Shown here in pieces: positions 49,749 through 58,300 of a stretch of DNA of 64,000 nucleotides. The first letter of the stretch is position 1; each line of letters begins with the position of its first letter. A program made the position numbers and the translations under genes. This stretch comes from Pyrinomonadaceae bacterium (GTDB taxonomy: Bacteria; Acidobacteriota; Blastocatellia; Pyrinomonadales; Pyrinomonadaceae). The notes beneath the pieces are model-generated. The model was given only the letters and a program-made list of their open reading frames with translations. It was not told the DNA's origin and searched no databases. The stretch is taken from assembly GCA_025054715.1 (NCBI GenBank), contig JANWYH010000002.1:248001-312000 (forward strand), given 5' to 3'.

Positions 49749-49777
49749 TTGAAATTTGTTCGACTCATAAGTAAAAT
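49749..49777 (+). promoter_or_regulatory. Sigma-70-type promoter of tRNA-Val
   Basis: TTGAAA (49749-49754), spacer of 17 bases, TAAAAT (49772-49777), with the mature tRNA beginning 14 bases later. It allows the tRNA to be expressed independently of clpV. Confidence 0.72.
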
Positions 49778-49790
49778 AACGTCTGTAGAA

Positions 49791-49865
49791 GCCGACTTAG
49801 CTCAGTGGTAGAGCATCCGCTTCACACGCGGGGGGTCAGAAGTTCGAATCTTCTAGTCGGCACCA
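49791..49865 (+). tRNA. tRNA-Val, anticodon CAC
   Basis: 75 bases with encoded CCA. Acceptor stem GCCGACT/AGTCGGC is perfect; D stem GCTC/GAGC; anticodon stem TCCGC/GCGGG with loop TTCACAC giving CAC for codon GUG; T arm AGAAG-TTCGAAT-CTTCT; discriminator A. It lies 53 bases after clpV and is followed by a terminator. Confidence 0.96.
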
Positions 49866-49878
49866 AAAGTAAGAAAAA

Positions 49879-49903
49879 GCCCTCTTCGCAAGAGGGCCTT
49901 TTT
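49879..49903. terminator. Bidirectional intrinsic terminator after tRNA-Val
   Basis: GCCCTCTT (49879-49886), loop CGC, AAGAGGGC (49890-49897), then CTTTTT on the plus strand. On the minus strand the hairpin is followed by TTTTTC (A-run 49874-49878), so it can also end the small exported protein gene at 49928. Confidence 0.92.
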
Positions 49904-49927
49904 GTTAAGGTTACATCTGCTAAGTTT

Positions 49928-50152
49928 CTATTCAGGTTCTCGGGGAGAGCGTTTTTTCTCTTCTTCTTTCTCCTTTTCCTTTGGCTTTTTTTCCTTTTCG
50001 GGCGCTATCACTACGGGTGGATCTTTTTTCGGAGGTGGTTTTTTTCGATCTTGATCTTCATTTTTCTGGGCTAAGGTAAAGGTAAAGCTCAGGAAAAGAA
50101 GAGTCAAGATGAAGAATTTTGTAATGTTAATTGCTTTTACCACTTTATACAT
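49928..50152 (-). CDS. Small Lys/Pro-rich exported protein
   Basis: 74 residues: an N-terminal signal peptide (FFILTLLFLSFTFTLA, about 13-28) followed by a low-complexity charged tail rich in Lys, Pro, Glu and Asp (KNEDQDRKKPPPKKDPP, VVIAPEKEKKPKEK). Proteins of this layout are common in the phylum and remain without function. The hydrophilic tail suggests an unstructured periplasmic or cell-wall-associated peptide. The ORF on the opposite strand over the tRNA is a shadow. It ends at a terminator that works in both directions. Confidence 0.7.
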   Translation of the reverse strand: MYKVVKAINITKFFILTLLFLSFTFTLAQKNEDQDRKKPPPKKDPPVVIAPEKEKKPKEKEKEEEKKRSPREPE

Positions 50153-50270
50153 ACCTTCTTAGCCTTAAAGCAAAATCGGTGCCATTTTTTCAAGATTCGA
50201 TCCAATTTGGCTGAAAAGTTAGAAGCCAAGAATCCAAGCACACGTTTTCCGAAATATTTGCACCAAAAGG

Positions 50271-52379
50271 TTATTTGAGTATTATTGCTTTTTTACTTCC
50301 TGAATTTCCGTTTGAGTCAATAGCTTTTAGAGTAAGGGTAGTTTCTTTTGTATCAAGATTTATTTCGATGGTGTAGCGCTCACTTGGGCTATCGGATATG
50401 CCGTCCTCTGGATAAACTTTTTGCCATTGACCGCCGTTTACGCTATACTCGGCACGAATTATGTAAGAAGCGTCTGAGGCTTCAAAAGTTACTCTAGCTT
50501 TATTTCCAGTTACTTTCTTTTCTATTTCTTTGATGGTCGGAGCTGAGTTATCAATCTCCACAATTTCGGTTAATTTTTCAGCTTTTAGACTTTTTTCAGG
50601 TGGATTTGAACTTAAATCGGTGGCTACGACTTTGAAGACATAGCGACCATCGGAAAGAGAAAGTCCATCAATCGTGTAGAAGTTATCTGAAATGTTTTCA
50701 GCAAGAAGTTTGAATTCAGATTCATTGATTTCCTTGTAATAGATCGAAAAGGTGAGTTTATCGCCGTTTCTGTCTTCGGCTCGCCACTGTAGGGCACGAG
50801 CTCCACGTTGGTAGATTCTTCTAGGGGGAACGTTTTGAACGGGAATACCAAAAATCTGCGGATCAATGCCGCTACTTTCAATGTTAGGATCGATGGGCGG
50901 AATCGGATTAGGAGCTAATCCTACGTTTGGTGGGAGCACTTCTACTAATAAGATTTCTGGAGCAATGTTTAAGGGAAGATAAGATATATTTACCTGATAA
51001 AGCATTGCATTAGAGCGCAAAATTGCACGCCATTGGAAGAATCTAGATCTTGGATTTTGAATTTGTGAAGAGTTCAGATCTGTTATCGTAGTCCAATCTG
51101 TCCATGTTTCGTCAGGTTTTTCGGAGTTACCTGATCGAGTTTGAATCGTAAGGTTGCCAGAAGCTCGCCACCAGATTCTGCCCCACAGGGCAACGCTTTT
51201 TGCATCTAGAATGCGTGATTCATAGATTCCTTCGTTTAGTTTTTCTGATTCGACAAAAGAGTAGAGATTTACCTTACTACTGGAAGCGGCGAAAATTTTA
51301 TTGCCAACGGCTTTGAGTTTTGAGACTTGGTTTTCTCCCGTTTCTAAAACTACACTTTCATTTCCTTCATCGTCAGAGGCATAGATTCTTCCTTTGTCTG
51401 AAGTCCCTATGAAAACACCGTTCGATGTGGCTAGAATTGAAAATGCAGTTACGGAAGAGTTCCAAATCACAACATTATTGCCTTCTGGCAGAATCTTATA
51501 AACTACGGATTTTGCCGAGGTGAAATCATATCTGCTTTTCGTGGGTTTTTCGATTTGGGTTTGCATTTCGGTTGTTTGAGGTAACGTTTTTGTGACATCT
51601 GTGGGTAGAGATTTTTGTTCAGTTGCCACGGATTCGCTTAATGCGAGAGCATAGATTGATCCGTCGGAAGCTACAGAGATGTCATGAATCTCACGAAGAG
51701 GGGAATCAAGCAATGCGAAAGGTTTTCCGTTTTGAGTGATTTTTATTACAAGTCCACTTGGGTCGGTGCCGGCGTAGAGATTACCTTGAGCGTCAGTTGT
51801 AAGGCATATTATGTGTGACTCGTTGCTCTTGAAAAGAATAGATTTTTCAGGATCGGCGTTCGATTCGCTAACGACGTAGATTCTAGCTTTTTCGCCCGTA
51901 CCAACAGCTAAACTTCCGTTAAGAAGGACAGCTAGGGACCAGATATACTTTTCTTTCGGTTCAAAAAAAACGGAGGATTTACCGGTTGAGTCTATTCTAT
52001 AAACTTTCCCATCTGGAGAAGTTGCTACGAAAAGCTCTCCATTCTTTCCTACTGCAAGAGCGGTTATGTTTTTTTCTGTCATATCCGCTATAAGGGTGGC
52101 TTTCCCAGTTGCATCTATTTTGAATACTTTTCCTTCTGTTCCTGTGCCAATATAAATATTCCCCGATGAATCCGAAGTCATAGACCAAACATAAAGCTCA
52201 TTGCTCTCAAATACTTTGTGCAGTCTCGGTGCAATGCTTATGGAGCCATTTTCCTTTATGGAGACTCCAAAGGCTCTGCCTTGCAAAATCTCTTCTTTGG
52301 AGTCAACGGTCCAAATTTTCGTTTCAGTCGCGCTTATCTTGAATACCAGTATTGAAAAAATCAAAGCTAATTTCTTCAT
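50271..52379 (-). CDS. Exported beta-propeller protein with Ig/fibronectin-like C-terminus
   Basis: 702 residues, family not named. Signal peptide MKKLALIFSILVFKISATET (about 1-17). Residues 60-390 hold at least six repeats of the form GNIYIGTGTEGKVFKID, GELFVATSPDGKVYRID, GNLYAGTDPSGLVIKI, GVFIGTSDKGRIYAS, spaced about 40-50 residues, the pattern of a beta-propeller. The C-terminal 250 residues form beta-sandwich modules (RYVFKVVATDLSSNPPE, ATVRVTFEASDASY-like). It probably acts in the periplasm or at the surface in binding. The ATG is 8 bases after the thiF stop, so it is in the msrA-thiF operon. Confidence 0.78.
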   Translation of the reverse strand: MKKLALIFSILVFKISATETKIWTVDSKEEILQGRAFGVSIKENGSISIAPRLHKVFESNELYVWSMTSDSSGNIYIGTGTEGKVFKIDATGKATLIADMTEKNITALAVGKNGELFVATSPDGKVYRIDSTGKSSVFFEPKEKYIWSLAVLLNGSLAVGTGEKARIYVVSESNADPEKSILFKSNESHIICLTTDAQGNLYAGTDPSGLVIKITQNGKPFALLDSPLREIHDISVASDGSIYALALSESVATEQKSLPTDVTKTLPQTTEMQTQIEKPTKSRYDFTSAKSVVYKILPEGNNVVIWNSSVTAFSILATSNGVFIGTSDKGRIYASDDEGNESVVLETGENQVSKLKAVGNKIFAASSSKVNLYSFVESEKLNEGIYESRILDAKSVALWGRIWWRASGNLTIQTRSGNSEKPDETWTDWTTITDLNSSQIQNPRSRFFQWRAILRSNAMLYQVNISYLPLNIAPEILLVEVLPPNVGLAPNPIPPIDPNIESSGIDPQIFGIPVQNVPPRRIYQRGARALQWRAEDRNGDKLTFSIYYKEINESEFKLLAENISDNFYTIDGLSLSDGRYVFKVVATDLSSNPPEKSLKAEKLTEIVEIDNSAPTIKEIEKKVTGNKARVTFEASDASYIIRAEYSVNGGQWQKVYPEDGISDSPSERYTIEINLDTKETTLTLKAIDSNGNSGSKKAIILK

Positions 52380-52387
52380 AATTATTA

Positions 52388-53407
52388 CTACACGCCTACA
52401 TATTTGGAGTATAGAGATCGGGCAAATCCAATGTTTTCTGTTCCGTGGATTATAGCCCTTGCATCATCGAAAATTGTTAATTCGTATCCTTCGACTTTCA
52501 AACGTATCAGGTATTCGTTTTGGGTTACCTGTCCTATTTTCGAAAGTTTTTCTGCTAAATGTTTTAAGTTTATATCTGCTTTGTTAGCTGGTAAAATCTG
52601 AACGGCATTTCGTCCGCAAAGAATCGTAGCAAAATCACGCCAATCAGCTGAAAGAAAATCGAACTGCTTGAGAGCACAGCATTTGCAATTACTTTGGGGC
52701 TTGTGCAAATTTACCTTTCGCCATTCATTTGTCCAAATGTCAATTTGCAATAGTGATTTATGAAGTTTATCTAGCTTTCCGACAAGGATTTTGATTGCTT
52801 CGGTCGTCTGAATGGCTGAAATAATAGAAACAATTGGTTGGATTATGCCGGCTGTTTCACAAGTTGGTGAAGAAGCAGCAGAAGGCATCTCTTCAAAGAT
52901 ACAGCGAAGGCAAGGAGTTTTTTGAGGAATTATCGTCATAGTAGCACCGTAGCTCGATACAACGGCTCCGTATATCCAGATTTTACCATGTTTTACGCAT
53001 GCGTCGTTTATCAAGTAGCGAGTTTGGAAATTATCTGTTCCGTCTAAGACAATGTCAATATCTTCGATTATTGATTCTATGTTTGAGTTATTTACGTCGG
53101 TAACGAGAGCTTCTATCTTGATCGAGGAGTTTATTTTTTTTAGACGCTTTTTTGCTGCTATGGCCTTTGGAACTTTTTTCTGAGCATCGCTTTCTTCAAA
53201 AAGGGTTTGTCGCTGTAGATTCGAAAACTCAACTAGGTCTCTATCTGCAATTCTTATAAATCCTACGCCAGCTCTGGCAAGTTTTTCTGCATGGGCTGTT
53301 CCTAGGGCTCCACATCCGATGATTAAGACCTTTGCTTTTTGGAGCTTCCTTTGTCCTTTTTCTCCTATTTCAGAAAAAAGAATTTGTCTGCTGTATCTTT
53401 CTAACAT
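52388..53407 (-). CDS. thiF: ThiF/MoeB-type E1-like adenylyltransferase
   Basis: 339 residues. Adenylates the Gly-Gly tail of a sulfur carrier such as ThiS (encoded at 28958-29158) for thiamine thiazole, or of MoaD. Visible: nucleotide-binding IGCGALGT (30-37), the NLQRQTLF arginine loop (63-70), DGTDNFQTRY (122-131), the zinc-binding Cys pairs CLRC (166-169) and CKCC (241-244), and the candidate catalytic cysteine in SPTCETAG (Cys183). The C-terminal 90 residues extend past the E1 core and lack a full rhodanese domain. The ATG overlaps the preceding 37-codon ORF. ThiF against MoeB cannot be settled from sequence alone. Confidence 0.85.
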   Translation of the reverse strand: MLERYSRQILFSEIGEKGQRKLQKAKVLIIGCGALGTAHAEKLARAGVGFIRIADRDLVEFSNLQRQTLFEESDAQKKVPKAIAAKKRLKKINSSIKIEALVTDVNNSNIESIIEDIDIVLDGTDNFQTRYLINDACVKHGKIWIYGAVVSSYGATMTIIPQKTPCLRCIFEEMPSAASSPTCETAGIIQPIVSIISAIQTTEAIKILVGKLDKLHKSLLQIDIWTNEWRKVNLHKPQSNCKCCALKQFDFLSADWRDFATILCGRNAVQILPANKADINLKHLAEKLSKIGQVTQNEYLIRLKVEGYELTIFDDARAIIHGTENIGFARSLYSKYVGV

Positions 53408-53514
53408 CGTACTTTTAGGTTGACAATTTTTGTAAAGATAGGCAAATCAAATTGGCATTCTGCTTCAGGTAGAGGTTTGCTTTCAACTAGCTGTTCAACT
53501 TCTGCAAAGCTCAT
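53401..53514 (-). CDS. 37-residue ORF coupled between aminotransferase and thiF
   Basis: 37 codons. The ATG overlaps the aminotransferase stop (ATGA) and its own stop TAG falls just inside the thiF start (ATGTTAG), so three reading frames are stitched together. The peptide (MSFAEVEQLVESKPLPEAEC, then QFDLPIFTKIVNLKVRC) is acidic in its first half and ends in a lysine-rich strand. No family recognised. Either a real small protein or a bridge for ribosomes; the position gives it moderate support. Confidence 0.5.
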   Translation of the reverse strand: MSFAEVEQLVESKPLPEAECQFDLPIFTKIVNLKVRC

Positions 53515-54692
53515 TTTAGTTTAAGTTTTTGCAATCTTTCGGCGGCTTCTTGCAAGGTTTCATCTCTTTTACAGAAACAAAATCTTACTTGTTGCTTGCC
53601 TAAAATTTTGTTCTGGTAAAATGATGAGCCAGGGACTACGGCAACTCCTATCTCTTTTATCAAAAATTTTGTAAACGCGAAATCATCTTCAAAACCAAAG
53701 TTTGAAATATCTGTCATGACATAATAAGCACCTTCTGGATAATTACATTTGAACCCAACGCTTTTTAGGACAGGAACGAAAAAGTCTCGTTTTCGTTGAT
53801 ATTCGGCTTGTAATTGTTCGTAGTAGCTATTGGGAAGTTGCATTGCATAAGCGCCTGCATGTTGTAAGCAGTTAGGAGCGCCGACGGTTAAAAAGTCATG
53901 AACCTTTCTGATTGCTGTTGTAATATCTGCTGGTGCGATAACATAGCCTACTCGCCAACCTGTTACAGAGTAAGTTTTTGAAAGAGAATTTACGACAACG
54001 GTTCTTTCTTTCATTCCTTCGATAGTTGCCATGCAGACGTGCTGTCTTTTAACGTCGTTGTCTTGATAGATAATATGCTCATAGATTTCGTCAGTGAAGC
54101 AAAGTGCGTCATATTCTTGGCATAACTCGGCTATAAACTTCATTTCCTCGAGAGTGAAAACCTTGCCAGTCGGATTGTTAGGATTACATATTATGATGGC
54201 TTTTGTTTTTTTATTGAATGCAGCTTTTAACTCTTCTTTGTCAAAATGCCAGCCTGTTTCGGTTTGATATAGTGGGACGTAAACTGGCTTTGCGTCAGAG
54301 AGAATAGCGTCAGGAGCATAGTTTTCATAGAAAGGCTCAAAAAGTATCACTTCTTCGCCTTTATCAACGCAAGCTAGCATTGCGGCTATCATTCCTTCGG
54401 TAGAGCCACAAGTGACGGTGATTTCACTTTCTGGATCGACATCTAAATTTAAGAATCTTTTAGTTTTTTCCGCTATTCGGTCTCTAAATTCCTTTACGCC
54501 CCAAGTTACTGCATATTGATTATAATCTTTTTCGATTGCCTGCATGGCTTTTTGCTTTATGTCTTCGGGTGCAGGGAAGTCTGGAAAGCCTTGACCGAGG
54601 TTAATAGCGCCATATCGGGTTGCTTCTCGTGACATTTCTCTGATCACAGATTCGGTAAGCAGTAGAGATTTTTCTGATACTTTTCTTTTCAT
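53511..54692 (-). CDS. Pyridoxal-phosphate-dependent aminotransferase, class I/II
   Basis: 393 residues, fold type I. The Schiff-base lysine is Lys239 in NSLSKTYSVTGWR; NLGQGFPDFPAP, GSTEGM, EPFYENY and ICNPNNPTG are the cofactor and substrate motifs. The FYENY and SKTYSVTGWRVGY segments are typical of the kynurenine/methionine/aromatic transaminase group (YbdL-type). Substrate unproven. The ATG overlaps the msrA stop and its stop overlaps a 37-codon ORF. Confidence 0.93.
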   Translation of the reverse strand: MKRKVSEKSLLLTESVIREMSREATRYGAINLGQGFPDFPAPEDIKQKAMQAIEKDYNQYAVTWGVKEFRDRIAEKTKRFLNLDVDPESEITVTCGSTEGMIAAMLACVDKGEEVILFEPFYENYAPDAILSDAKPVYVPLYQTETGWHFDKEELKAAFNKKTKAIIICNPNNPTGKVFTLEEMKFIAELCQEYDALCFTDEIYEHIIYQDNDVKRQHVCMATIEGMKERTVVVNSLSKTYSVTGWRVGYVIAPADITTAIRKVHDFLTVGAPNCLQHAGAYAMQLPNSYYEQLQAEYQRKRDFFVPVLKSVGFKCNYPEGAYYVMTDISNFGFEDDFAFTKFLIKEIGVAVVPGSSFYQNKILGKQQVRFCFCKRDETLQEAAERLQKLKLK

Positions 54693-55249
54693 CCTTTTGC
54701 ATGCTTCTTTTTAAGCTTTTCGGCAAAGGTTTTCCTAAATTTGGCTACTTTGGGAGCGACAACAGCAAAACAATACGGCTGGGAAGGATTTTTTGCAAAG
54801 TATTCTTGATGATAGTCTTCGGCAGGATAGAAATTCTTAAATTCAGAAACTTCAGTAACGATGGGATCATCGTAGATTTTTGCTTCTGTAAGCTCTTGAA
54901 TTATTTTTTCTGCTGTCTGCTTTTGTTCTGGAGAGTGATAAAAAATAACCGAGCGATATTGTGTGCCGATGTCGTTTCCTTGTCGGTTGAGCGTCGTTGG
55001 ATCGTGTATGGAAAAGAATACTCGGAGAATTTCTTCGTAACTGATGATCTTGGGGTTGAATTTTATTTGCACAACTTCTGCATGCCCTGTCGTTCCAGTG
55101 CAAACCTCTTGATAAGTAGGATTTGCCTTATGTCCGCCTGCATACCCTGAGACTACGTCTTCTACCCCTTCTAATTCATCAAAGACCGCTTCTACACACC
55201 AGAAGCAGCCAGCTCCTAGGGTAGCCGTCTCTAGAAATGTTTCTGTCAT
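54689..55249 (-). CDS. msrA: Peptide methionine sulfoxide reductase MsrA
   Basis: Reduces the S epimer of methionine sulfoxide in proteins. 186 residues from the ATG at 55249; an upstream TTG (55285) reaches into the terminator of the receptor gene. The catalytic GCFWC is at 14-18, with GYAGGHKANPTYQEV, TGHAEVVQIKF and YHQEYFAKNP further on, all diagnostic. No signal peptide, so cytoplasmic. Head of the operon msrA - aminotransferase - small ORF - thiF - beta-propeller. Confidence 0.96.
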   Translation of the reverse strand: MTETFLETATLGAGCFWCVEAVFDELEGVEDVVSGYAGGHKANPTYQEVCTGTTGHAEVVQIKFNPKIISYEEILRVFFSIHDPTTLNRQGNDIGTQYRSVIFYHSPEQKQTAEKIIQELTEAKIYDDPIVTEVSEFKNFYPAEDYHQEYFAKNPSQPYCFAVVAPKVAKFRKTFAEKLKKKHAKG

Positions 55250-55287
55250 AAATTGATTATTTGCATTAAAGGCAAGGGAAGTCAAAT

Positions 55288-55318
55288 GAAAAAGGCACCC
55301 CCGAAGGAGTGCCTTTTT
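55288..55318 (-). terminator. Intrinsic terminator after the TonB-dependent receptor gene
   Basis: Read on the minus strand, GGCAC/GTGCC arms (55294-55298 and 55109-type partner at 55309-55313) with inner CC/GG pairs, then five T (A-run 55289-55293). On the plus strand it also ends in TTTTT, so it can work both ways. It starts 7 bases after the receptor stop. Confidence 0.85.
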
Positions 55319-55324
55319 CAGTTT

Positions 55325-58300
55325 TTACTTGAATGTGTATCTTAAGACAAATTGCATGCTTCTAGGTTCCCCTTGAATTCCTATGAAGTTTGACCAGTTT
55401 GTTGGAGGATTGACTGGTGGACTTATGGCTGTTCCTGCTGGGTCAAGCGCTATACCGTAGCCAGAGCGACTGGTATCTATTGCACCCATTTTTTGGGTGT
55501 TTGTCAAGTTAAATATTTCCCAGCGAAACTGTAGCTTATGCTCTTCATTCCATGGCATATCGAACGTCTTTCCAAAGCCCATGTCAAGCACCCAGAAACC
55601 AGGGAGTCTGAAGACATTTCTTTCGCCGGTTTCGCCTGGATATGCATTACGGAAGCTACGATAAGCTTCGACTGTATTGCATCCGAAAAGTTTACCGCCA
55701 CGAGTAGGGCATGGTTTGATATTCTTCGTGCGAGTTGTGTAGCTTTGGACATTCCAATTTGTCGCCCAGCGGGTATCGTCATACGGAGCCGGGAAAGGAG
55801 TTCCTGAGTTATAGCGATAAATGGCAGCGACTTGCCACCCACCAATAAGAAGATCAAGCCATTTGCTTGCATTACCAAAGAAGGGTTGCCCTTTGCCAAA
55901 AGGCAATTGAACTATGGCATTAGCGTTAATAATGTGCTTCATGTCGAAGTCTGATAGCGCATACATGTCGCGCTGTCTGAAAGGATTAAGTATGAATCCG
56001 GCTCCCGATGTGACAAGGTCGCTTTGCAATCCAGAACCTTCGTCCATTGACTTTGAGAATGTGTAGTTGAAGTCGAATGTGACTCTATTTGCAAGTCTTT
56101 GACGAATTGTTAGTGTTCCTGCGTGGTAATCTGAGCGACCTATAGTGCTCCAAGCTCCGTAAGTTCCGTACTGAGGTTGATAAAAGATGTGTCTATTCGG
56201 AAATAGAGGCGAGAAGAAAGATAGTTCTAGTTGAACGCTTGTCCAGTCATTTCCATAGTCAGTTCCGCAGCCACCAGGACCAGTGTAAACAAGCGAATAG
56301 ACTACTTGAGTTGAATTTGCTCCTGGACATCCAAGTATTGCTCCAAGTCCGGGGAATAAGTTTTCAAAGTAAGGAATTGCAGGAACTTGATTTACAGGAA
56401 CACCTCTTTGTCTGAGAATTTCTAGCATCGTTGCTGCTGTATACCAATCCATTCCTGAACGTGGGTCCACGAAATTAGTCGGTGCAGCAGCGTCTCTAGC
56501 CTGTAAGAGTTTTCTAGCAGCTCTTCCTAGATAAGAAGTTGTAACGACGAACCCCCAGGGCAGCGTGCGTTCGTAAGTAAGGTTCCATGTGTAGTGAATT
56601 GGAGCTTGAAGATCGGAGTCAAGTCCGCCTTCAATGGCTGTCGGATAAGTTCTATTTGGCTGTCGACGCGGGAAGGAAATGCTGCTAGGTATGGTTATGT
56701 TTGGCAGAGTCCTAACAGATTGATTGAATCCGGTAAAGAGCGGACCGGGATTAGTTGTTAGATTGTAGAAATTGGCTCTTATTTGCGAGCTTGAAGAGAA
56801 TCCTAGCGTGTTGTTTAGGTCAAACCTGACCGCGAGGGCTTGACCGAAGTAGTCATTAAAGATACCAAATCCGCCACGTATTACAGATTGGCCATTGCGT
56901 CCAATCAAGCGTCCGAACCAATTATCACCAAAGTTAGGTGACCAAGCTACAGCGATACGTGGCTGAAAATTGTTTCTATCCCAATTATAAAGAGGGGTTC
57001 TACCATTTTTAGGACCTGAGAGATCAATTACGATCGGTTCATCATAGATTTGTCCTCGTGCAGCAGCTTCAGCACGACGTCTAAAGTAAACTCCAAGAGG
57101 GATCGTAGGTTTCGTTTCGTATCCTTCTGCCTCGTAAACAGGACGGCTCAAGCCGTAACGAAGTCCTGCCGTAATGGTCAGGTTTGAAAAGACTTTCCAC
57201 ACATCTTGGATGTAGAAGTCATATTCTTCTGTTCTAAAGTCCCTTTTACTCGGTGTTCCTGATGGCAACAATTGTCCTTGCCTGTTAAAAGTGAAGTTTG
57301 CAGCATATTGCGTGTACCTTCCTATAATCGCGGTTACAGCATTTTGAACGGGGCTTACTGATGAGCTTGCTATGGTGTAGCCTCTAGTTGAGCTTAGATA
57401 AGCATTTATTGGATTAGAAACAGATTGCCCACCAGCTGGATAAAAGGACGGATTGGTTATTGCCGAGTCATAGGCGGTTGCGTAAGTTTCACGCTTATTG
57501 CTTATTAGCCTTATATTTGTTCCAAACTGGAATGTATGTCTGCCCCAGATCCATGAGAAGTCATCAGTGATATTATAAACCGGAGTAACTCTCGAGATGG
57601 TTCTCGAAAAGAGTCTGGGCGAATATATGAATCTGAAGGAGATTGCGTTTTCTGACGAATCACCTTGATTGCTGAAAGCATCTCTTGTAAGCCCAAACCG
57701 AAAGTTATTCACAAGATTATTGGATATTGTCCAAGTATGTCCGACAACAAAACCGGTTGGATGCGACCATAATCTTGGTTTTGGAGTATCAGGAAACTGA
57801 GGTGTGAATGTCTCAACGTCGAAAATGTAATTGCCTCTGAAAAAGAGTTGCTGAGATGAGTTGATATTCCAGTCTATCCTAAGGACATGTGAGTTGTTAT
57901 TTATTTCATTATCCGAGTTGAATCGAAAGCCAGCCGTATTAAGTAACTGTCCTGCAGTGCTATCGCCAACATCAAAGTTGTTATGTGGGTATTTTGCTGC
58001 GGCTTGAGCTAAAGCGCTTAGAGCTGCGGGATTGCAAGCATTAGGAGTTTGAGGTGTTACTATGGCCGGGAATATGGTTGCTAAATCAGAGCATGTAAGC
58101 TGATTTACCTGGCCATTTGTGCCCAAGAAACGAACCACGCCTTGCCCAAGATTCGGAAGCGGAACGACTCTAACGGCTGTTTGACCGCGTGTGGTTCTTT
58201 CTCCTTCGTAGCTATAGAAGAAGAAAAGTCTATCCTTTATGATTGGACCGCCTATTGCGCCACCGAACACGTTCTTGTCAAATTTTTCTCTTGGGACACC

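Noticed and set aside
33032-49865. T6SS cluster as a genomic island integrated at tRNA-Val
   Set aside because: The cluster ends beside a tRNA gene, but I see no integrase and no copy of the tRNA 3' end at the other edge, and composition by eye matches the neighbours.
49805-50074. Plus-strand ORF of 89 codons over tRNA-Val and the small exported protein gene
   Set aside because: It starts inside the tRNA, runs through a terminator, and its Phe/Leu-rich second half is the antisense of the Lys/Glu-rich tail on the minus strand.
54701-55150. Plus-strand ORF of 149 codons opposite msrA
   Set aside because: msrA on the minus strand has the full GCFWC motif and family length; the plus-strand frame is a shadow.
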